Positions 1 through 8,502 of a stretch of 50,177 nt of DNA are shown piece after piece. The stretch is from an uncultured Bacteroidales bacterium (GTDB lineage: Bacteria; Bacteroidota; Bacteroidia; Bacteroidales; Muribaculaceae): contig CAMWPM010000011.1 of assembly GCA_947176235.1 (NCBI GenBank), positions 1 to 50,177 on the forward strand. Reading direction: 5' to 3'. The position numbers and the translations under genes were made by a program. Under the pieces are notes generated by a model. The model searched no databases and was not told the origin of the DNA. It worked only from the letters and a program-made list of their open reading frames with translations. Numbering within the stretch: the stretch's first letter is position 1; every line of letters starts with the position of its first letter.

Positions 1-598
1 CGCCGGACACCCCACCGCTTTTGGGGTGTTTCTGCTGGGGGGTGGCTACGAGAATCAATATCTTCGCGGTGGGGGGGGGGGGGAGATGGCGTCGGCGGGC
101 GGGAGTCCAGGCGGGGAGAATGACGAGCCAACGGTAGAGGAGGAAAAGGATGGTGGAGAAGAGGAAGAGTGCGAGGAACAGAGCCACAACCTGCCAGATC
201 TCGATACCGGCGAAGGCAGCCTTGGGTGATGAGATGAAATAGTAGAAGGGCGTGACATCAAGCTTTGCACCCCAGAACGGATACAGAACGGTGTCGGTGA
301 GGAAAGAGAGGACGATCAGGAGGCATGTGATGTAGCACCAGATGGAGAGGCACAGGCGTGAGAACTCGCGGGTGAGCCAGGGGGATGCTATGCCGAGGAT
401 ACCGGGAATTATCGAGAGGTAGCCTGCTACGGCAAAGTCGAGCGGCAGACCATGAAAGATTACGTCGAAATAGTCGGATGCGGAAGCAGAGGAATAGATA
501 GCGGAGTTGATGAGCATGAAGAGCGGTCGCTCCATCGCCATGATAACAACCGTCAATATATAGAAACTGAGAAATTTCAAAAGTTGAGAAATCTTCAT
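1..598 (-). CDS. LTA-synthase/sulfatase-family membrane protein, N-terminal part (cut by window edge)
   Basis: The reverse strand is open from an ATG at 598 to the left edge, about 199 codons, with no stop. The translation is a run of membrane helices with short loops, including HGLPLDFAVAGY, TDTVLYPFWGAKLDVTPF and YFISSPKAA. These match the five-helix N-terminal domain of the Bacteroidota LTA synthase family (alkaline-phosphatase/sulfatase superfamily), which would carry a periplasmic catalytic domain beyond the edge. Such proteins transfer phosphoglycerol or phosphoethanolamine-like groups at the envelope; the substrate here is unknown. Codons 172-176 read through a 13-base G tract (71-83 on the plus strand), coding prolines. 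Downstream of the tract the expected fifth helix is poor (AKILILVATPQQ), so an error or slippage in the tract is possible. The family call is fairly firm; the catalytic part is not visible. Confidence 0.7.
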   Translation of the reverse strand, partial: MKISQLLKFLSFYILTVVIMAMERPLFMLINSAIYSSASASDYFDVIFHGLPLDFAVAGYLSIIPGILGIASPWLTREFSRLCLSIWCYITCLLIVLSFLTDTVLYPFWGAKLDVTPFYYFISSPKAAFAGIEIWQVVALFLALFLFSTILFLLYRWLVILPAWTPARRRHLPPPPTAKILILVATPQQKHPKSGGVSG

Positions 599-703
599 AA
601 ATCAGATGATTGAGTTACAGGAAGAGGAAAACAGCGCAAAATTAGCGAAAAAAAATCAAACGAGGTGAAACTAAAAGAGAGAATGTGCGTCTAACAGAGT
701 GAA

Positions 704-1198
704 ATGAGCAAAAAAGAGACAGAAAAAGAAGCGATGTTCAGAACGATCGTAACGGAATACTCCGGGATGATCGCCAAGGTGTGCTACATGTATGCCACGG
801 ATGCTTCGCACCGTCAGGACCTGAGTCAGGACACGATGGTGAATATCTGGCGTGGTCTCGATACGTTCAGAGGTGACAGCCAGCTGTCCACGTGGGTGTA
901 CAGAACGTGCATCAATACGTGCATAAGCTCATTGCGGAAGGAGAAATTTCACCGGAATACGGTCACGACCGACATTATCCCAGACATAGAGGGGGATAAC
1001 GATGATAAAACGGCGCGACTGAAAGAGATGTACCGCCTGATCTCCACACTCAATCCAATGGACAAGGCACTGATAATGATGTGGCTCGACGAGCTACCCT
1101 ATGAGGAGATAGCGAAAGTGTCGGGTATGAGCCGCAATAACGTAGCGACTCGGCTGCGCCGCATCAAACAGCACCTTGTGGAAATGTCGAACGAATAA
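704..1198 (+). CDS. ECF-type RNA polymerase sigma factor
   Basis: A 164-residue protein of usual ECF length. Region 2 is recognisable around residues 15-75 (DLSQDTMVNIWRGLDTF, then STWVYRTCINTCIS), and region 4 at about 105-160 holds a helix-turn-helix (LPYEEIAKVSGMSRNNVATRLRRIK). It should direct core RNA polymerase to a small regulon. The next gene starts 14 bp downstream and encodes a membrane protein, the usual place for a membrane-bound regulator of the sigma factor. No clear promoter was found between 599 and 703. The target genes cannot be read from the window. Confidence 0.93.
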   Translation: MSKKETEKEAMFRTIVTEYSGMIAKVCYMYATDASHRQDLSQDTMVNIWRGLDTFRGDSQLSTWVYRTCINTCISSLRKEKFHRNTVTTDIIPDIEGDNDDKTARLKEMYRLISTLNPMDKALIMMWLDELPYEEIAKVSGMSRNNVATRLRRIKQHLVEMSNE

Positions 1199-1212
1199 TC
1201 CCAATCACCACC

Positions 1213-1824
1213 ATGCAAGAGAATAACAAATCCAGCGAAAAAAACCTGAAAGAAGCCTGGCGCGAATTATGCGGAACCGGAAGCAAGCCGAATGATGTAA
1301 AAGTGGACGCGCTGATGGAGGAAATCAGAAACAAAAGAATAGTGACCCAACAGGAGCGCCTTAAACGCCGATTCCGTCATCTTGCAATCATGGCGTTCGC
1401 AGCTATCTTCTGGTGCTCGATGATTCTGCTCAAATCAAATTTCGGAGGTGAGGGCATAGAATTCTCGTTTGTAGTTGTATTCTCGATATTCATGGCTGCC
1501 AACGGTTTTGCCGAACTTTATCTGATAGACAGAGTGAACGCCATCAATCCGTCACTCCTTACAGTGAAGGAAATGATTGAGAGGGTGGTGGCGCTCCGCA
1601 AACTAAGAAACCAGATGAGGATAGTGGATATTGTCCTTGCAATCGGCATAATAGCGTGGATGCCTTGGGCAATGCATCTTGACATGGCAACATCGGAAGC
1701 GAAAGGCGTGATATGCGGGATGATAGCAGGTGGTGTGCTTGGCGGAATAGCGGGGTGGAACATGAACCGCAAGATCAAGCGGGACATCGATTCGCTGGAA
1801 GCCTCGTTGAAAACCGATGAGTGA
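1213..1824 (+). CDS. Membrane protein paired with the ECF sigma factor (possible anti-sigma)
   Basis: A 203-residue protein with a charged N-terminal segment (1-55, rich in Lys/Glu/Arg), two hydrophobic helices at about 57-75 and 83-103, a basic amphipathic stretch near 120-135, and two more helices at about 137-157 and 165-185, ending in a charged tail. I do not recognise a named family. It follows the sigma factor by 14 bp and is surely co-transcribed. By position and topology it could bind the sigma factor through the soluble N-terminus, but no zinc-finger anti-sigma motif (HxxxCxxC) is present. The function is inferred from context only. Confidence 0.8.
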   Translation: MQENNKSSEKNLKEAWRELCGTGSKPNDVKVDALMEEIRNKRIVTQQERLKRRFRHLAIMAFAAIFWCSMILLKSNFGGEGIEFSFVVVFSIFMAANGFAELYLIDRVNAINPSLLTVKEMIERVVALRKLRNQMRIVDIVLAIGIIAWMPWAMHLDMATSEAKGVICGMIAGGVLGGIAGWNMNRKIKRDIDSLEASLKTDE

Positions 1825-1863
1825 TAAAAACTTGCAAAATAGATAACTTTTTCCTTATGCTGC

Positions 1864-1894
1864 TTGTTTTTTAAGTATAGATGATATATATTTG
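1864..1894 (+). promoter_or_regulatory. Bacteroidota-type promoter of the toxin-antitoxin module
   Basis: TTG at 1864-1866, a 20-bp spacer, and TATATTTG at 1887-1894, fitting the Bacteroidota -33/-7 consensus exactly. Transcription should start near 1900, so the antitoxin begins at ATG 1914 and not at the upstream in-frame ATG at 1881, which lies inside the promoter. Confidence 0.8.
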
Positions 1895-1913
1895 CAAACA
1901 AAATGATAGCACA

Positions 1914-2171
1914 ATGGAAGCAGCAATACAGAAAAAAGCAGCAATGTTCAGACTCCCGGCAGATCTGATCGACAGACTTAAGGAATTGGCAAAGCGGGAA
2001 CACAGAAGCCTAAACAATTTTGTGGAATGCATTTTGCTTGACGTCGCCTATTCGGAGCCCAATGATGAAACCAAGGCAGCCATAGCAGAAGCAAGAAGCG
2101 GGAAGCTACGCGATGTTGCCCCAATAGACACGACGTCGACAGAATCGATGTTTAAGTCGGTAGGATTATGA
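1914..2171 (+). CDS. Ribbon-helix-helix antitoxin
   Basis: An 85-residue protein from the ATG at 1914. The N-terminal half (FRLPADLIDRLKELAKREHR, then SLNNFVE) reads as a beta strand followed by two helices, the Arc/CopG ribbon-helix-helix DNA-binding fold. The C-terminal part (ETKAAIAEARSGK and a Thr/Ser-rich tail) is the expected flexible toxin-binding segment. Its stop overlaps the toxin start by four bases (ATGA, 2168-2171), so translation is coupled. The dimer should repress its own promoter at 1864-1894 and neutralise the YafQ-like partner. The antitoxin subfamily is uncertain. Confidence 0.85.
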   Translation: MEAAIQKKAAMFRLPADLIDRLKELAKREHRSLNNFVECILLDVAYSEPNDETKAAIAEARSGKLRDVAPIDTTSTESMFKSVGL

Positions 2172-2455
2172 AAAAGCTAAAACCTTCGACACAATATAAG
2201 AAGGATTTAAAGCGGATCCGAAATAATCCGAAAAAAGCGGAAGCGTTGCTAAAGGTACTCAGGATGCTTGAAAATGAGACTCCGCTGCCGGAAGAATACA
2301 AGCCGCATTTGCTAACGAGTGACTACGCAGGGTGCATGGAATGTCATATTCAGGGAGATTTTCTTCTGATATGGATAGATGAAGATACGAATGAAATAGA
2401 CTTGCTTAGACTTGGGTCACATTCGGAACTATTCGGGAAAGGGGTGAAGAGATAG
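2168..2455 (+). CDS. YafQ-type mRNA interferase toxin (RelE/ParE superfamily)
   Basis: A 95-residue protein of the normal YafQ size. The YafQ pattern is intact: [22 protein letters not shown] and [11 protein letters not shown]. His47, His60, Asp64, His85 and Phe89 line up with the residues used by E. coli YafQ to cleave mRNA on the ribosome, so the toxin appears active. It is translationally coupled to the antitoxin. The frame ends 92 bp before pyrB, which has its own -7 element. The family is known to give reversible growth arrest; the role here is not visible. Confidence 0.9.
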   Translation: MKKLKPSTQYKKDLKRIRNNPKKAEALLKVLRMLENETPLPEEYKPHLLTSDYAGCMECHIQGDFLLIWIDEDTNEIDLLRLGSHSELFGKGVKR

Positions 2456-2506
2456 TCAAAAATATAAATAATTTGGAAAATTGGGGCGGGATTAAGAAAA
2501 AAGGGT

Positions 2507-2514
2507 TAACTTTG
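2507..2514 (+). promoter_or_regulatory. -7 element of the pyrBI operon promoter
   Basis: TAACTTTG fits the Bacteroidota -7 consensus. The nearest TTG upstream (2481-2483) is 23 bp away, slightly far. The element places the transcript start near 2520 and rules out the in-frame ATG at 2473 as the start of pyrB. Confidence 0.65.
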
Positions 2515-2547
2515 CAGAAGAAAACCCACGACAAAAAAGCATCTGCA

Positions 2548-3489
2548 ATGAACACAAGTAGCCTCGTCTCCATTGCCGACCTGAGCAAGGAGCAAATACT
2601 TCGACTGTTGAAACAGGCAAGATACTTCGAGGAGAACCCGAACCAAAGAATCCTTGAGGGAAGAGTGGTAGCGACTCTGTTTTTTGAGCCGTCGACGCGA
2701 ACCCGCCTGAGTTTTGAAACAGCAGTCAACCGCCTCGGCGGGCGAGTGATCGGTTTCTCAGATGCGAGCACAACATCATCGTCGAAGGGCGAGACCCTCA
2801 AGGACACCATAATCATGGTGAGCAATTACGTGGATCTGATCATCATGCGCCACTATCTGGAGGGAGCCGCCCGCTATGCGACAGAGGTGACCGCCACTCC
2901 GATCATCAATGCGGGTGACGGCGCCAACCAGCATCCGTCGCAAACGATGCTCGACCTCTATTCCATCTACAAAACGCAGGGGAGACTCGACAATCTGACA
3001 ATCACCCTTGTGGGGGACCTGAAATATGGCAGAACGGTACACTCACTACTGATGGCAATGCGCCACTTCAACCCAACATTCAGATTCGTGGCATGCGACG
3101 AGCTTAGGATGCCAAAGGAATACAAGGAATTCTGCGATAAAAACGGAATAAAATACACGGAACATACGGATTTCAGCGAGGACGTGATCAACAGTAGCGA
3201 CATCATCTACATGACGAGAGTGCAGCGCGAGCGATTCACGGACATCATGGAATACGAAAGGGTGAAGGATCTCTACAACCTGCATAACTCGATGCTTGAC
3301 AATTCGCGCGAAAACCTCAGAATACTTCATCCGCTGCCCCGCGTGAATGAAATCAACCCGGACGTGGACGATAATCCGAAAGCATACTATTTCCAGCAGG
3401 CCAAAAACGGTCTATATGCCCGTCAGGCACTAATATGTAACGCCTTAGGGATAGACGTGCCTCTCTACGAGAAACCCTTTAACGAATAA
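2548..3489 (+). CDS. pyrB: Aspartate carbamoyltransferase, catalytic chain
   Basis: Condenses carbamoyl phosphate with aspartate, the first committed step of pyrimidine synthesis, in the cytoplasm. From ATG 2548 the protein is 313 residues, the usual length. The carbamoyl-phosphate loop [13 protein letters not shown], the mobile loop [10 protein letters not shown] with its catalytic lysine, [12 protein letters not shown] and HPLPRVNEI are all present, so the active site is complete. The start is chosen because the promoter -7 element lies at 2507-2514. The regulatory chain follows after 5 bp, giving the allosteric holoenzyme as in enteric bacteria. First gene of a run continuing to the barrel gene at 6700. 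Confidence 0.97.
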   Translation: MNTSSLVSIADLSKEQILRLLKQARYFEENPNQRILEGRVVATLFFEPSTRTRLSFETAVNRLGGRVIGFSDASTTSSSKGETLKDTIIMVSNYVDLIIMRHYLEGAARYATEVTATPIINAGDGANQHPSQTMLDLYSIYKTQGRLDNLTITLVGDLKYGRTVHSLLMAMRHFNPTFRFVACDELRMPKEYKEFCDKNGIKYTEHTDFSEDVINSSDIIYMTRVQRERFTDIMEYERVKDLYNLHNSMLDNSRENLRILHPLPRVNEINPDVDDNPKAYYFQQAKNGLYARQALICNALGIDVPLYEKPFNE

Positions 3490-3494
3490 TCACC

Positions 3495-3956
3495 ATGGCT
3501 CTCCAGAAGAAAGAACTTGCAGTAGCCGCCCTGCGCAACGGCACAGTGATCGACCATATCCCCTCGCAGATGCTCTTCAAATGCGTGAACATTCTCGGGC
3601 TTCAGCGTCTGGGGACGCAGCTCACGATAGGCAACAACCTCGAGAGCGGCAAGCTCGGAACGAAGGGAATCATAAAAGTGGCAGATACATTCTTCCCGGA
3701 CGCGGTGCTTAACCGCATCGCCTATCTGGCACCGTCGGCGGTGATCAATATCATCAATGAATACGAGGTGGTGGAGAAGCGCAAGGTAGAACTGCCGGCA
3801 ACTGTAGTGGGAATCGTGAAGTGCGACAATCCCAAGTGCATCACCAACAACGAGCCGATGCTAACGCGAATGGAAGTGCTGGACGCAGAGACCGGTGAGG
3901 TGAGATGCCACTACTGCAACCATACCACAAACCGACTGAAAGCAAATCTGCTGTAA
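3495..3956 (+). CDS. pyrI: Aspartate carbamoyltransferase, regulatory chain
   Basis: A 153-residue PyrI. The N-terminal nucleotide-binding domain (about 1-100; LAVAALRNGTVIDHIP, LGTKGIIKVAD) should bind CTP and ATP. The C-terminal zinc domain has the four cysteines in Cys-X4-Cys (KCDNPKC) and Cys-X2-Cys (RCHYC) arrangement, which holds the interface with PyrB. It lies 5 bp after pyrB, matching stoichiometric synthesis of the dodecamer. Confidence 0.97.
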   Translation: MALQKKELAVAALRNGTVIDHIPSQMLFKCVNILGLQRLGTQLTIGNNLESGKLGTKGIIKVADTFFPDAVLNRIAYLAPSAVINIINEYEVVEKRKVELPATVVGIVKCDNPKCITNNEPMLTRMEVLDAETGEVRCHYCNHTTNRLKANLL

Positions 3957-3998
3957 GACTATAAAAAGTAGCAACACAAGAAAAGTGACAATTGCCGA

Positions 3999-4568
3999 AT
4001 GGGAAAGGTGAACTGGAAACCGGGCACAATGATCTACCCGCTACCTGCGGTGCTGGTGAGCTGCGGAAGCAGAGCCGACAACCGCAACTTAGTGACAGTG
4101 GCGTGGACGGGCACGATCTGCACCGATCCGGCAATGTGCTACATCTCCCTGCGTCCTACACGTCACAGCTACGACATAATAAAGGAGGAGATGGAATACA
4201 CCATCAACCTGACCACCGAGAAAATGGCAAAAGCCACTGACTGGTGCGGAGTGAAGTCGGGGCGGGACTATGACAAGTGGAAGGAAACGGGACTGACACC
4301 GGAAGCGGGCGAGATGGTGAAATGCCCTTCGGTGAAAGAGTCACCGCTCTCAATAGAGTGCAGGGTGAAGGAGATAGTGAAGCTCGGAAGCCATGACATG
4401 TTCATAGGCGAAGTGCTGAACGTCAGAGCCGACGAATCGCTGATAGACGCCGAAAGCGGAGCCTTCCGGCTCGACCGCGCCGGGCTGATAAATTACAGTC
4501 ACGGCAACTACTACGGTCAGGGAAAGCACATCGGACATTTCGGCTGGTCGGTGAAGAAGAAAAAGTGA
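3999..4568 (+). CDS. Flavin reductase-like domain protein (FMN-binding)
   Basis: A 189-residue protein of the flavin reductase-like family (split-barrel FMN-binding fold). Visible signatures are an N-terminal Pro-Leu-Pro-Ala-Val-Leu-Val-Ser strand, the NLVTVAWTGTICTDP loop, and SLRPTRHSYDIIKE, the flavin-contacting region. Members reduce FMN or act as flavin-dependent oxidoreductases; the substrate is not known. It sits 42 bp after pyrI and 42 bp before glyA, an arrangement I associate with Bacteroidales. A direct role in pyrimidine synthesis is not shown. Confidence 0.85.
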   Translation: MGKVNWKPGTMIYPLPAVLVSCGSRADNRNLVTVAWTGTICTDPAMCYISLRPTRHSYDIIKEEMEYTINLTTEKMAKATDWCGVKSGRDYDKWKETGLTPEAGEMVKCPSVKESPLSIECRVKEIVKLGSHDMFIGEVLNVRADESLIDAESGAFRLDRAGLINYSHGNYYGQGKHIGHFGWSVKKKK

Positions 4569-4610
4569 AATAACAAAACAAAGAAAAATACTAAAACATA
4601 CAGCAACGAC

Positions 4611-5891
4611 ATGGAAAGAGACAATCAGATCTTCGACATCATCAAGCGCGAACATGAGCGCCAGAAGAAAGGAATCGAGCTAATCGCATCGGAAAACTTC
4701 GTCAGCGACCAGGTGATGGAGGCTATGGGATCGTGCCTGACCAACAAGTATGCCGAAGGTTATCCCGGTCACCGCTATTACGGCGGATGTCAGGTGGTGG
4801 ATGAAGCAGAGCAGCTTGCGATCGACAGGCTGAAAGAGCTCTTCGGTGCAGAATATGCCAATGTGCAGCCTCACTCGGGTGCACAAGCCAATATGGCAGT
4901 GTTCATGTCGGTGCTCAAACCGGGCGACAAGTTTCTGGGGCTTAATCTGGCACACGGCGGACACCTGTCGCACGGCAGCCCTGTGAATTTCTCGGGACTT
5001 ATGTTCGAGGCTCTGGAGTACAACGTGAAAGAGGATACGGGACTGATCGACTACGACCAGATGGAGGAAGTGGCACGCAGAGAGCGCCCGAAACTGATCG
5101 TGGGCGGTGCGAGCGCCTACAGCCGCGAGTGGGATTATGCCCGCATGCGCAAGCTTGCCGATGAGATCGGCGCGATCCTCATGATCGACATGGCTCACCC
5201 GGCAGGACTTATCGCCGCCGGATTGCTCGACAACCCCGTGAAGCATGCTCATATAGTGACGTCGACCACTCACAAGACCCTGCGCGGACCGCGTGGCGGC
5301 ATCATCCTTCTGGGCAAGGACTTCGAGAATCCCTGGGGCAAGACGACTCCGAAGGGAGTGGTGAAGAAGATGTCGAGTCTGATCGACTCGGCGGTGTTCC
5401 CCGGCGTGCAGGGCGGTCCGCTCGAACATGTGATCGCAGCAAAAGCTGTGGCATTCGGCGAAGCACTGACCCCGAGCTACCGTGAATACCAGCAGCAAGT
5501 AAAGAAAAACGCCGCAGTGATGGCAAAGGCACTTATGGACAAGGGCTACAAGATCGTGTCGGACGGCACGGACAACCACTGCGTGCTGATCGACCTCCGC
5601 ACGAAGTTCCCCGAACTGACGGGCAAGGTGGCAGAGCGTGTTCTCGTGGAAGCAGACATCACGGCAAACAAGAACATGGTGCCGTTTGACTCACGCAGCC
5701 CGTTCCAGACGTCGGGTATCCGTCTGGGCACCCCTGCAATCACAACCCGCGGCGCCAAAGAGGAGCTGATGGGTGAAATCGTGGAGATGATCGACACCGT
5801 GCTCAGCAACCCGGAAAGCGAAAAGACGATCGCTTCCGTGCGCGAGAAGGTGAACGACACGATGAAGGACTATCCGATGTTCGCTTACTAA
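4611..5891 (+). CDS. glyA: Serine hydroxymethyltransferase
   Basis: PLP enzyme that converts serine plus tetrahydrofolate to glycine plus 5,10-methylene-tetrahydrofolate, supplying one-carbon units for purines, dTMP and methionine. At 426 residues it is full length. SENFVSDQV, the [10 protein letters not shown] substrate loop, and the PLP motif [13 protein letters not shown] with Lys222 are all present. It is 42 bp downstream of the flavin reductase gene and 27 bp upstream of plsC. The long reverse-strand frame over 4680-5579 is a codon-bias shadow of this gene. Confidence 0.97.
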   Translation: MERDNQIFDIIKREHERQKKGIELIASENFVSDQVMEAMGSCLTNKYAEGYPGHRYYGGCQVVDEAEQLAIDRLKELFGAEYANVQPHSGAQANMAVFMSVLKPGDKFLGLNLAHGGHLSHGSPVNFSGLMFEALEYNVKEDTGLIDYDQMEEVARRERPKLIVGGASAYSREWDYARMRKLADEIGAILMIDMAHPAGLIAAGLLDNPVKHAHIVTSTTHKTLRGPRGGIILLGKDFENPWGKTTPKGVVKKMSSLIDSAVFPGVQGGPLEHVIAAKAVAFGEALTPSYREYQQQVKKNAAVMAKALMDKGYKIVSDGTDNHCVLIDLRTKFPELTGKVAERVLVEADITANKNMVPFDSRSPFQTSGIRLGTPAITTRGAKEELMGEIVEMIDTVLSNPESEKTIASVREKVNDTMKDYPMFAY

Positions 5892-5918
5892 TAATCACGA
5901 ACTATTTCCGACTAAACA

Positions 5919-6644
5919 ATGATAATCCTCTACCGTCTCTATCAGCTTTTCATCATGGCTCCTGTGCTACTGGCAGCCACGATACTGACAGCCATCGTGA
6001 CAGCCGTGGGAAGCATCCTGTTCGGCGGACGCTGGTGGGGCTACTATCCGGCACACTGGTGGTCGCGCCTCTTCTGCGTGATGACGATGGTGAAAGTGAC
6101 GGTGAAGGGACGGGAGAATATCGACAAGGCGACATCCTACGTCTTCGTGGCAAATCATCAGGGTGCATACGACATCTTCGCCATCTACGGCTACCTGAAC
6201 CACAACTTCAAGTGGATGATGAAGAAGTCGCTTGAAAAGATCCCTTTGGTGGGTTACAGCTGCTTGAAGGCGGGTCACATCATGGTGGACCGCTCATCGC
6301 CAGCGGCGATCAAGCACACGATGGAGACGGCAGAGAAACGCCTGAAGGGAGGAATGTCACTTGTAGTCTTCCCCGAAGGCTCAAGAAGCCATACGGGGAA
6401 GATGCGACCCTTCAAGAGGGGGGCTTTCAAGCTTGCTTCGGAATTTGGTCTGCCGCTTGTGCCGGTGACAATAGACGGATCGTTTGACGTGATGTCGCGC
6501 TCAAGCAAGGTGCCCCACTGGGGTCACATCACCCTGACCATCCATAAGCCTGTGGCAGCTCCGAAAGACGAGCATGAATCGCAAGAACTGATGGAAAGCA
6601 CCCACGACACCATCAACTCGGCGCTTACCCGCTACAAACTCTAA
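5919..6644 (+). CDS. plsC: 1-acyl-sn-glycerol-3-phosphate acyltransferase
   Basis: A 241-residue membrane acyltransferase that adds the second acyl chain to lysophosphatidic acid. It starts with one or two hydrophobic segments (about 10-36). The catalytic HX4D motif is NHQGAYD with His80 and Asp85; the glycerol-phosphate-binding motif FPEGSRSHTG is at 151-160, and VPVTIDG follows. All four PlsC blocks are intact. It belongs to the operon starting at pyrB and is followed after 55 bp by the outer-membrane barrel gene. Confidence 0.92.
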   Translation: MIILYRLYQLFIMAPVLLAATILTAIVTAVGSILFGGRWWGYYPAHWWSRLFCVMTMVKVTVKGRENIDKATSYVFVANHQGAYDIFAIYGYLNHNFKWMMKKSLEKIPLVGYSCLKAGHIMVDRSSPAAIKHTMETAEKRLKGGMSLVVFPEGSRSHTGKMRPFKRGAFKLASEFGLPLVPVTIDGSFDVMSRSSKVPHWGHITLTIHKPVAAPKDEHESQELMESTHDTINSALTRYKL

Positions 6645-6699
6645 AAAAAAAGAACACTAACAAATAATCTATCATTAACAAACAAAAACACTGACAACT

Positions 6700-7329
6700 A
6701 TGAAGAAACTGAAATTTATCCTCGTAGCTCTCACCGTGATGATCGCAGCAGTCCCCGCATCGGCACAGTTCCGCTGGGGTGTGAAAGCCGGTATCGTAGC
6801 CAATAAGTTCTCGTTCAGCGAGAAGACTTTTGATTCGAGCAACCGTGTGGGCTTCACGGGCGGCGTGATGGCAGAATTCAAGCTTCCTGTGATCGGCATC
6901 GGCTTCGATGCATCGCTGATGTACGTACACCGCACGATGAGCGTGGCAGAGCCTACGGGAGCAGACCTTATGAAAAAGGCTGACAACAAGGGAAGATATA
7001 CGGGTGACTACCTGACCCTCCCGATCCATGTGAAATATAACTTAGGACTTCCTGTAGTAGGTAATTTCTTTTCGCCTTATGTGTTCACAGGTCCTTCGTT
7101 CAGCTACCTGGTGTCAAAGGATAAGACAAAATTCGGTATCAACAGCCGCAAGGGCGATATCGCCTGGGATTTCGGTCTGGGTTTTGAGATCGTGAAGCAC
7201 CTTCAGATCAGCGCCGCCTACGAACTCGGCTGCTCACGTGCAGCAGGTCTGGTGTATTCCGGAGCAAACGGCTACAAGAAGAACGTGAGAAACAACGGCT
7301 GGATGGTAACCGCCGGCTACGTGTTCTAA
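6700..7329 (+). CDS. Outer-membrane beta-barrel (porin-family) protein
   Basis: A 209-residue secreted protein. The signal peptide MKKLKFILVALTVMIAAVPASA is typical, with cleavage after ASA. The mature part begins FRWGVKAGIVANKFS and consists of short alternating strands ending with the aromatic terminal strand GWMVTAGYVF, the signature of the outer-membrane beta-barrel domain common in Bacteroidota (about eight strands expected at this size). No ligand is suggested. It is the last gene before the terminator at 7351 and may also have its own promoter in the 55-bp gap, although none is clear. Confidence 0.85.
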   Translation: MKKLKFILVALTVMIAAVPASAQFRWGVKAGIVANKFSFSEKTFDSSNRVGFTGGVMAEFKLPVIGIGFDASLMYVHRTMSVAEPTGADLMKKADNKGRYTGDYLTLPIHVKYNLGLPVVGNFFSPYVFTGPSFSYLVSKDKTKFGINSRKGDIAWDFGLGFEIVKHLQISAAYELGCSRAAGLVYSGANGYKKNVRNNGWMVTAGYVF

Positions 7330-7350
7330 ACATAAAACAGAAAAGATAGA

Positions 7351-7395
7351 AACTGCGTCGTAGAGCTAAAGAAGGTTGCTACGACGCAGTTTTCT
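7351..7395 (+). terminator. Strong intrinsic terminator after the pyrB-to-barrel run
   Basis: A perfect 13-bp stem (AACTGCGTCGTAG at 7351-7363 with its complement at 7379-7391) closes a 15-base loop and is followed by TTCTTT. It ends transcription of the gene run that starts at 2548. Confidence 0.88.
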
Positions 7396-7435
7396 TTAAA
7401 GTCCACACTATTCTGACTGATAAGAACAAATTGGA

Positions 7436-8422
7436 ATGAAACCGGGAAATGCACTATTTGCTTCAGTAATCGCAGCAGCAGTGATGATGACATCGTGCTC
7501 GGGACCGGGCGACAAGCCCATAACCGAGCAATTGAGTGATAAGGAGGTTCAGCAGCTGACTTCGAACGGCTATCACGCGGAAGTGCTGGCGCTTCACGCC
7601 CGACTGACTCCTGAAATGAGGGAGAAAATGGAAGGAATGACTTATAAGATGGTGAATTCCTACGTTGATGCTTTCTTCAAAGGAAGAGAGAGGGCAGAAA
7701 CGGCGTGGCAGGAGCTATATCAGTCGAAGCTTGACTCAGTGCCGGCGATAATGAGGGCTCTTGAGAGGAAAGTGGAGGAGAATCTACCGGACAAGAAGTA
7801 TGCGACGGTGGACTGGAAAACCTCGATTAGCGAAGAGGGGAGGCTGATAGACAAGGCAGACATCGTGTTCACGATCACTCCGAAACAGCCGATCGAGGAG
7901 TTTTTTCTGACCTACGGTCTTGTAAGCAAAGAGGACTCATCGACAGTGAAGCGTCTTTCGACGCTTATCAACGAGCATAACACGGTGCACGGGAAGGATC
8001 TGACGAAACCAGCGCAGTTCAAAGCCGTGCTCAACTATCGGGACGCAGACATAGACGAGGATGATTTCAACCGTCTCACAAGCCATCAACTCAAGGATAA
8101 ATACTACTGGGTGATGAAGGTGCGGATGAAGGTGAACGGCGAATGGCATTCGCGACATGACTATGTGGAGCAACTGCCAATGAGCATGCGCCTCTACTGG
8201 CGCGACCGTATCAGTTCGCCCAGCTGGGAACCAAACCTGAAGGAGATGCGCACAAGAGAGGTGGCAGAAGAATACTTCGGGATAGAAATTCCCGACAAAC
8301 AGGAGTACATCAACAGCATCCAGGAAGAGATAGCCAAAGAGCAGTCGGCGGCGCTCTATGAATTGCTGAGTCTGACGGGCAGAGGGAACAAAGTGGTGAT
8401 CAGAGCGCGTAAAGATAGTTAA
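7436..8422 (+). CDS. Predicted lipoprotein of unknown function
   Basis: A 328-residue protein with a lipoprotein signal (hydrophobic 6-17, lipobox MTSC; the lipidated cysteine would be Cys21). The mature protein is mostly charged and helical, with stretches such as LSDKEVQQLTSNGYHAEVL and a C-terminal helical tail (EEIAKEQSAALYELLSL). I recognise no domain. It stands alone between the terminator at 7351 and the gene at 8503, so context gives no role. Periplasmic or outer-membrane-anchored location is inferred from the lipobox. Confidence 0.8.
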   Translation: MKPGNALFASVIAAAVMMTSCSGPGDKPITEQLSDKEVQQLTSNGYHAEVLALHARLTPEMREKMEGMTYKMVNSYVDAFFKGRERAETAWQELYQSKLDSVPAIMRALERKVEENLPDKKYATVDWKTSISEEGRLIDKADIVFTITPKQPIEEFFLTYGLVSKEDSSTVKRLSTLINEHNTVHGKDLTKPAQFKAVLNYRDADIDEDDFNRLTSHQLKDKYYWVMKVRMKVNGEWHSRHDYVEQLPMSMRLYWRDRISSPSWEPNLKEMRTREVAEEYFGIEIPDKQEYINSIQEEIAKEQSAALYELLSLTGRGNKVVIRARKDS

Positions 8423-8502
8423 AAAAGATTAATCGCGATGTGATTGTCAACTTTTTGCGTAACTTGCGAGTTGAAATAAAAACCCTTAACATCTAAACAA
8501 AT

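Noticed and set aside
1881-1913. Longer antitoxin with start at 1881
   Set aside because: This ATG lies within the promoter -7 region (1887-1894), upstream of the expected transcript start.
4680-5579. 299-residue reverse-strand frame over glyA
   Set aside because: Lies wholly antisense to a complete, motif-rich glyA; His/Cys/Arg-rich translation typical of a codon-bias shadow, with no recognisable domain.
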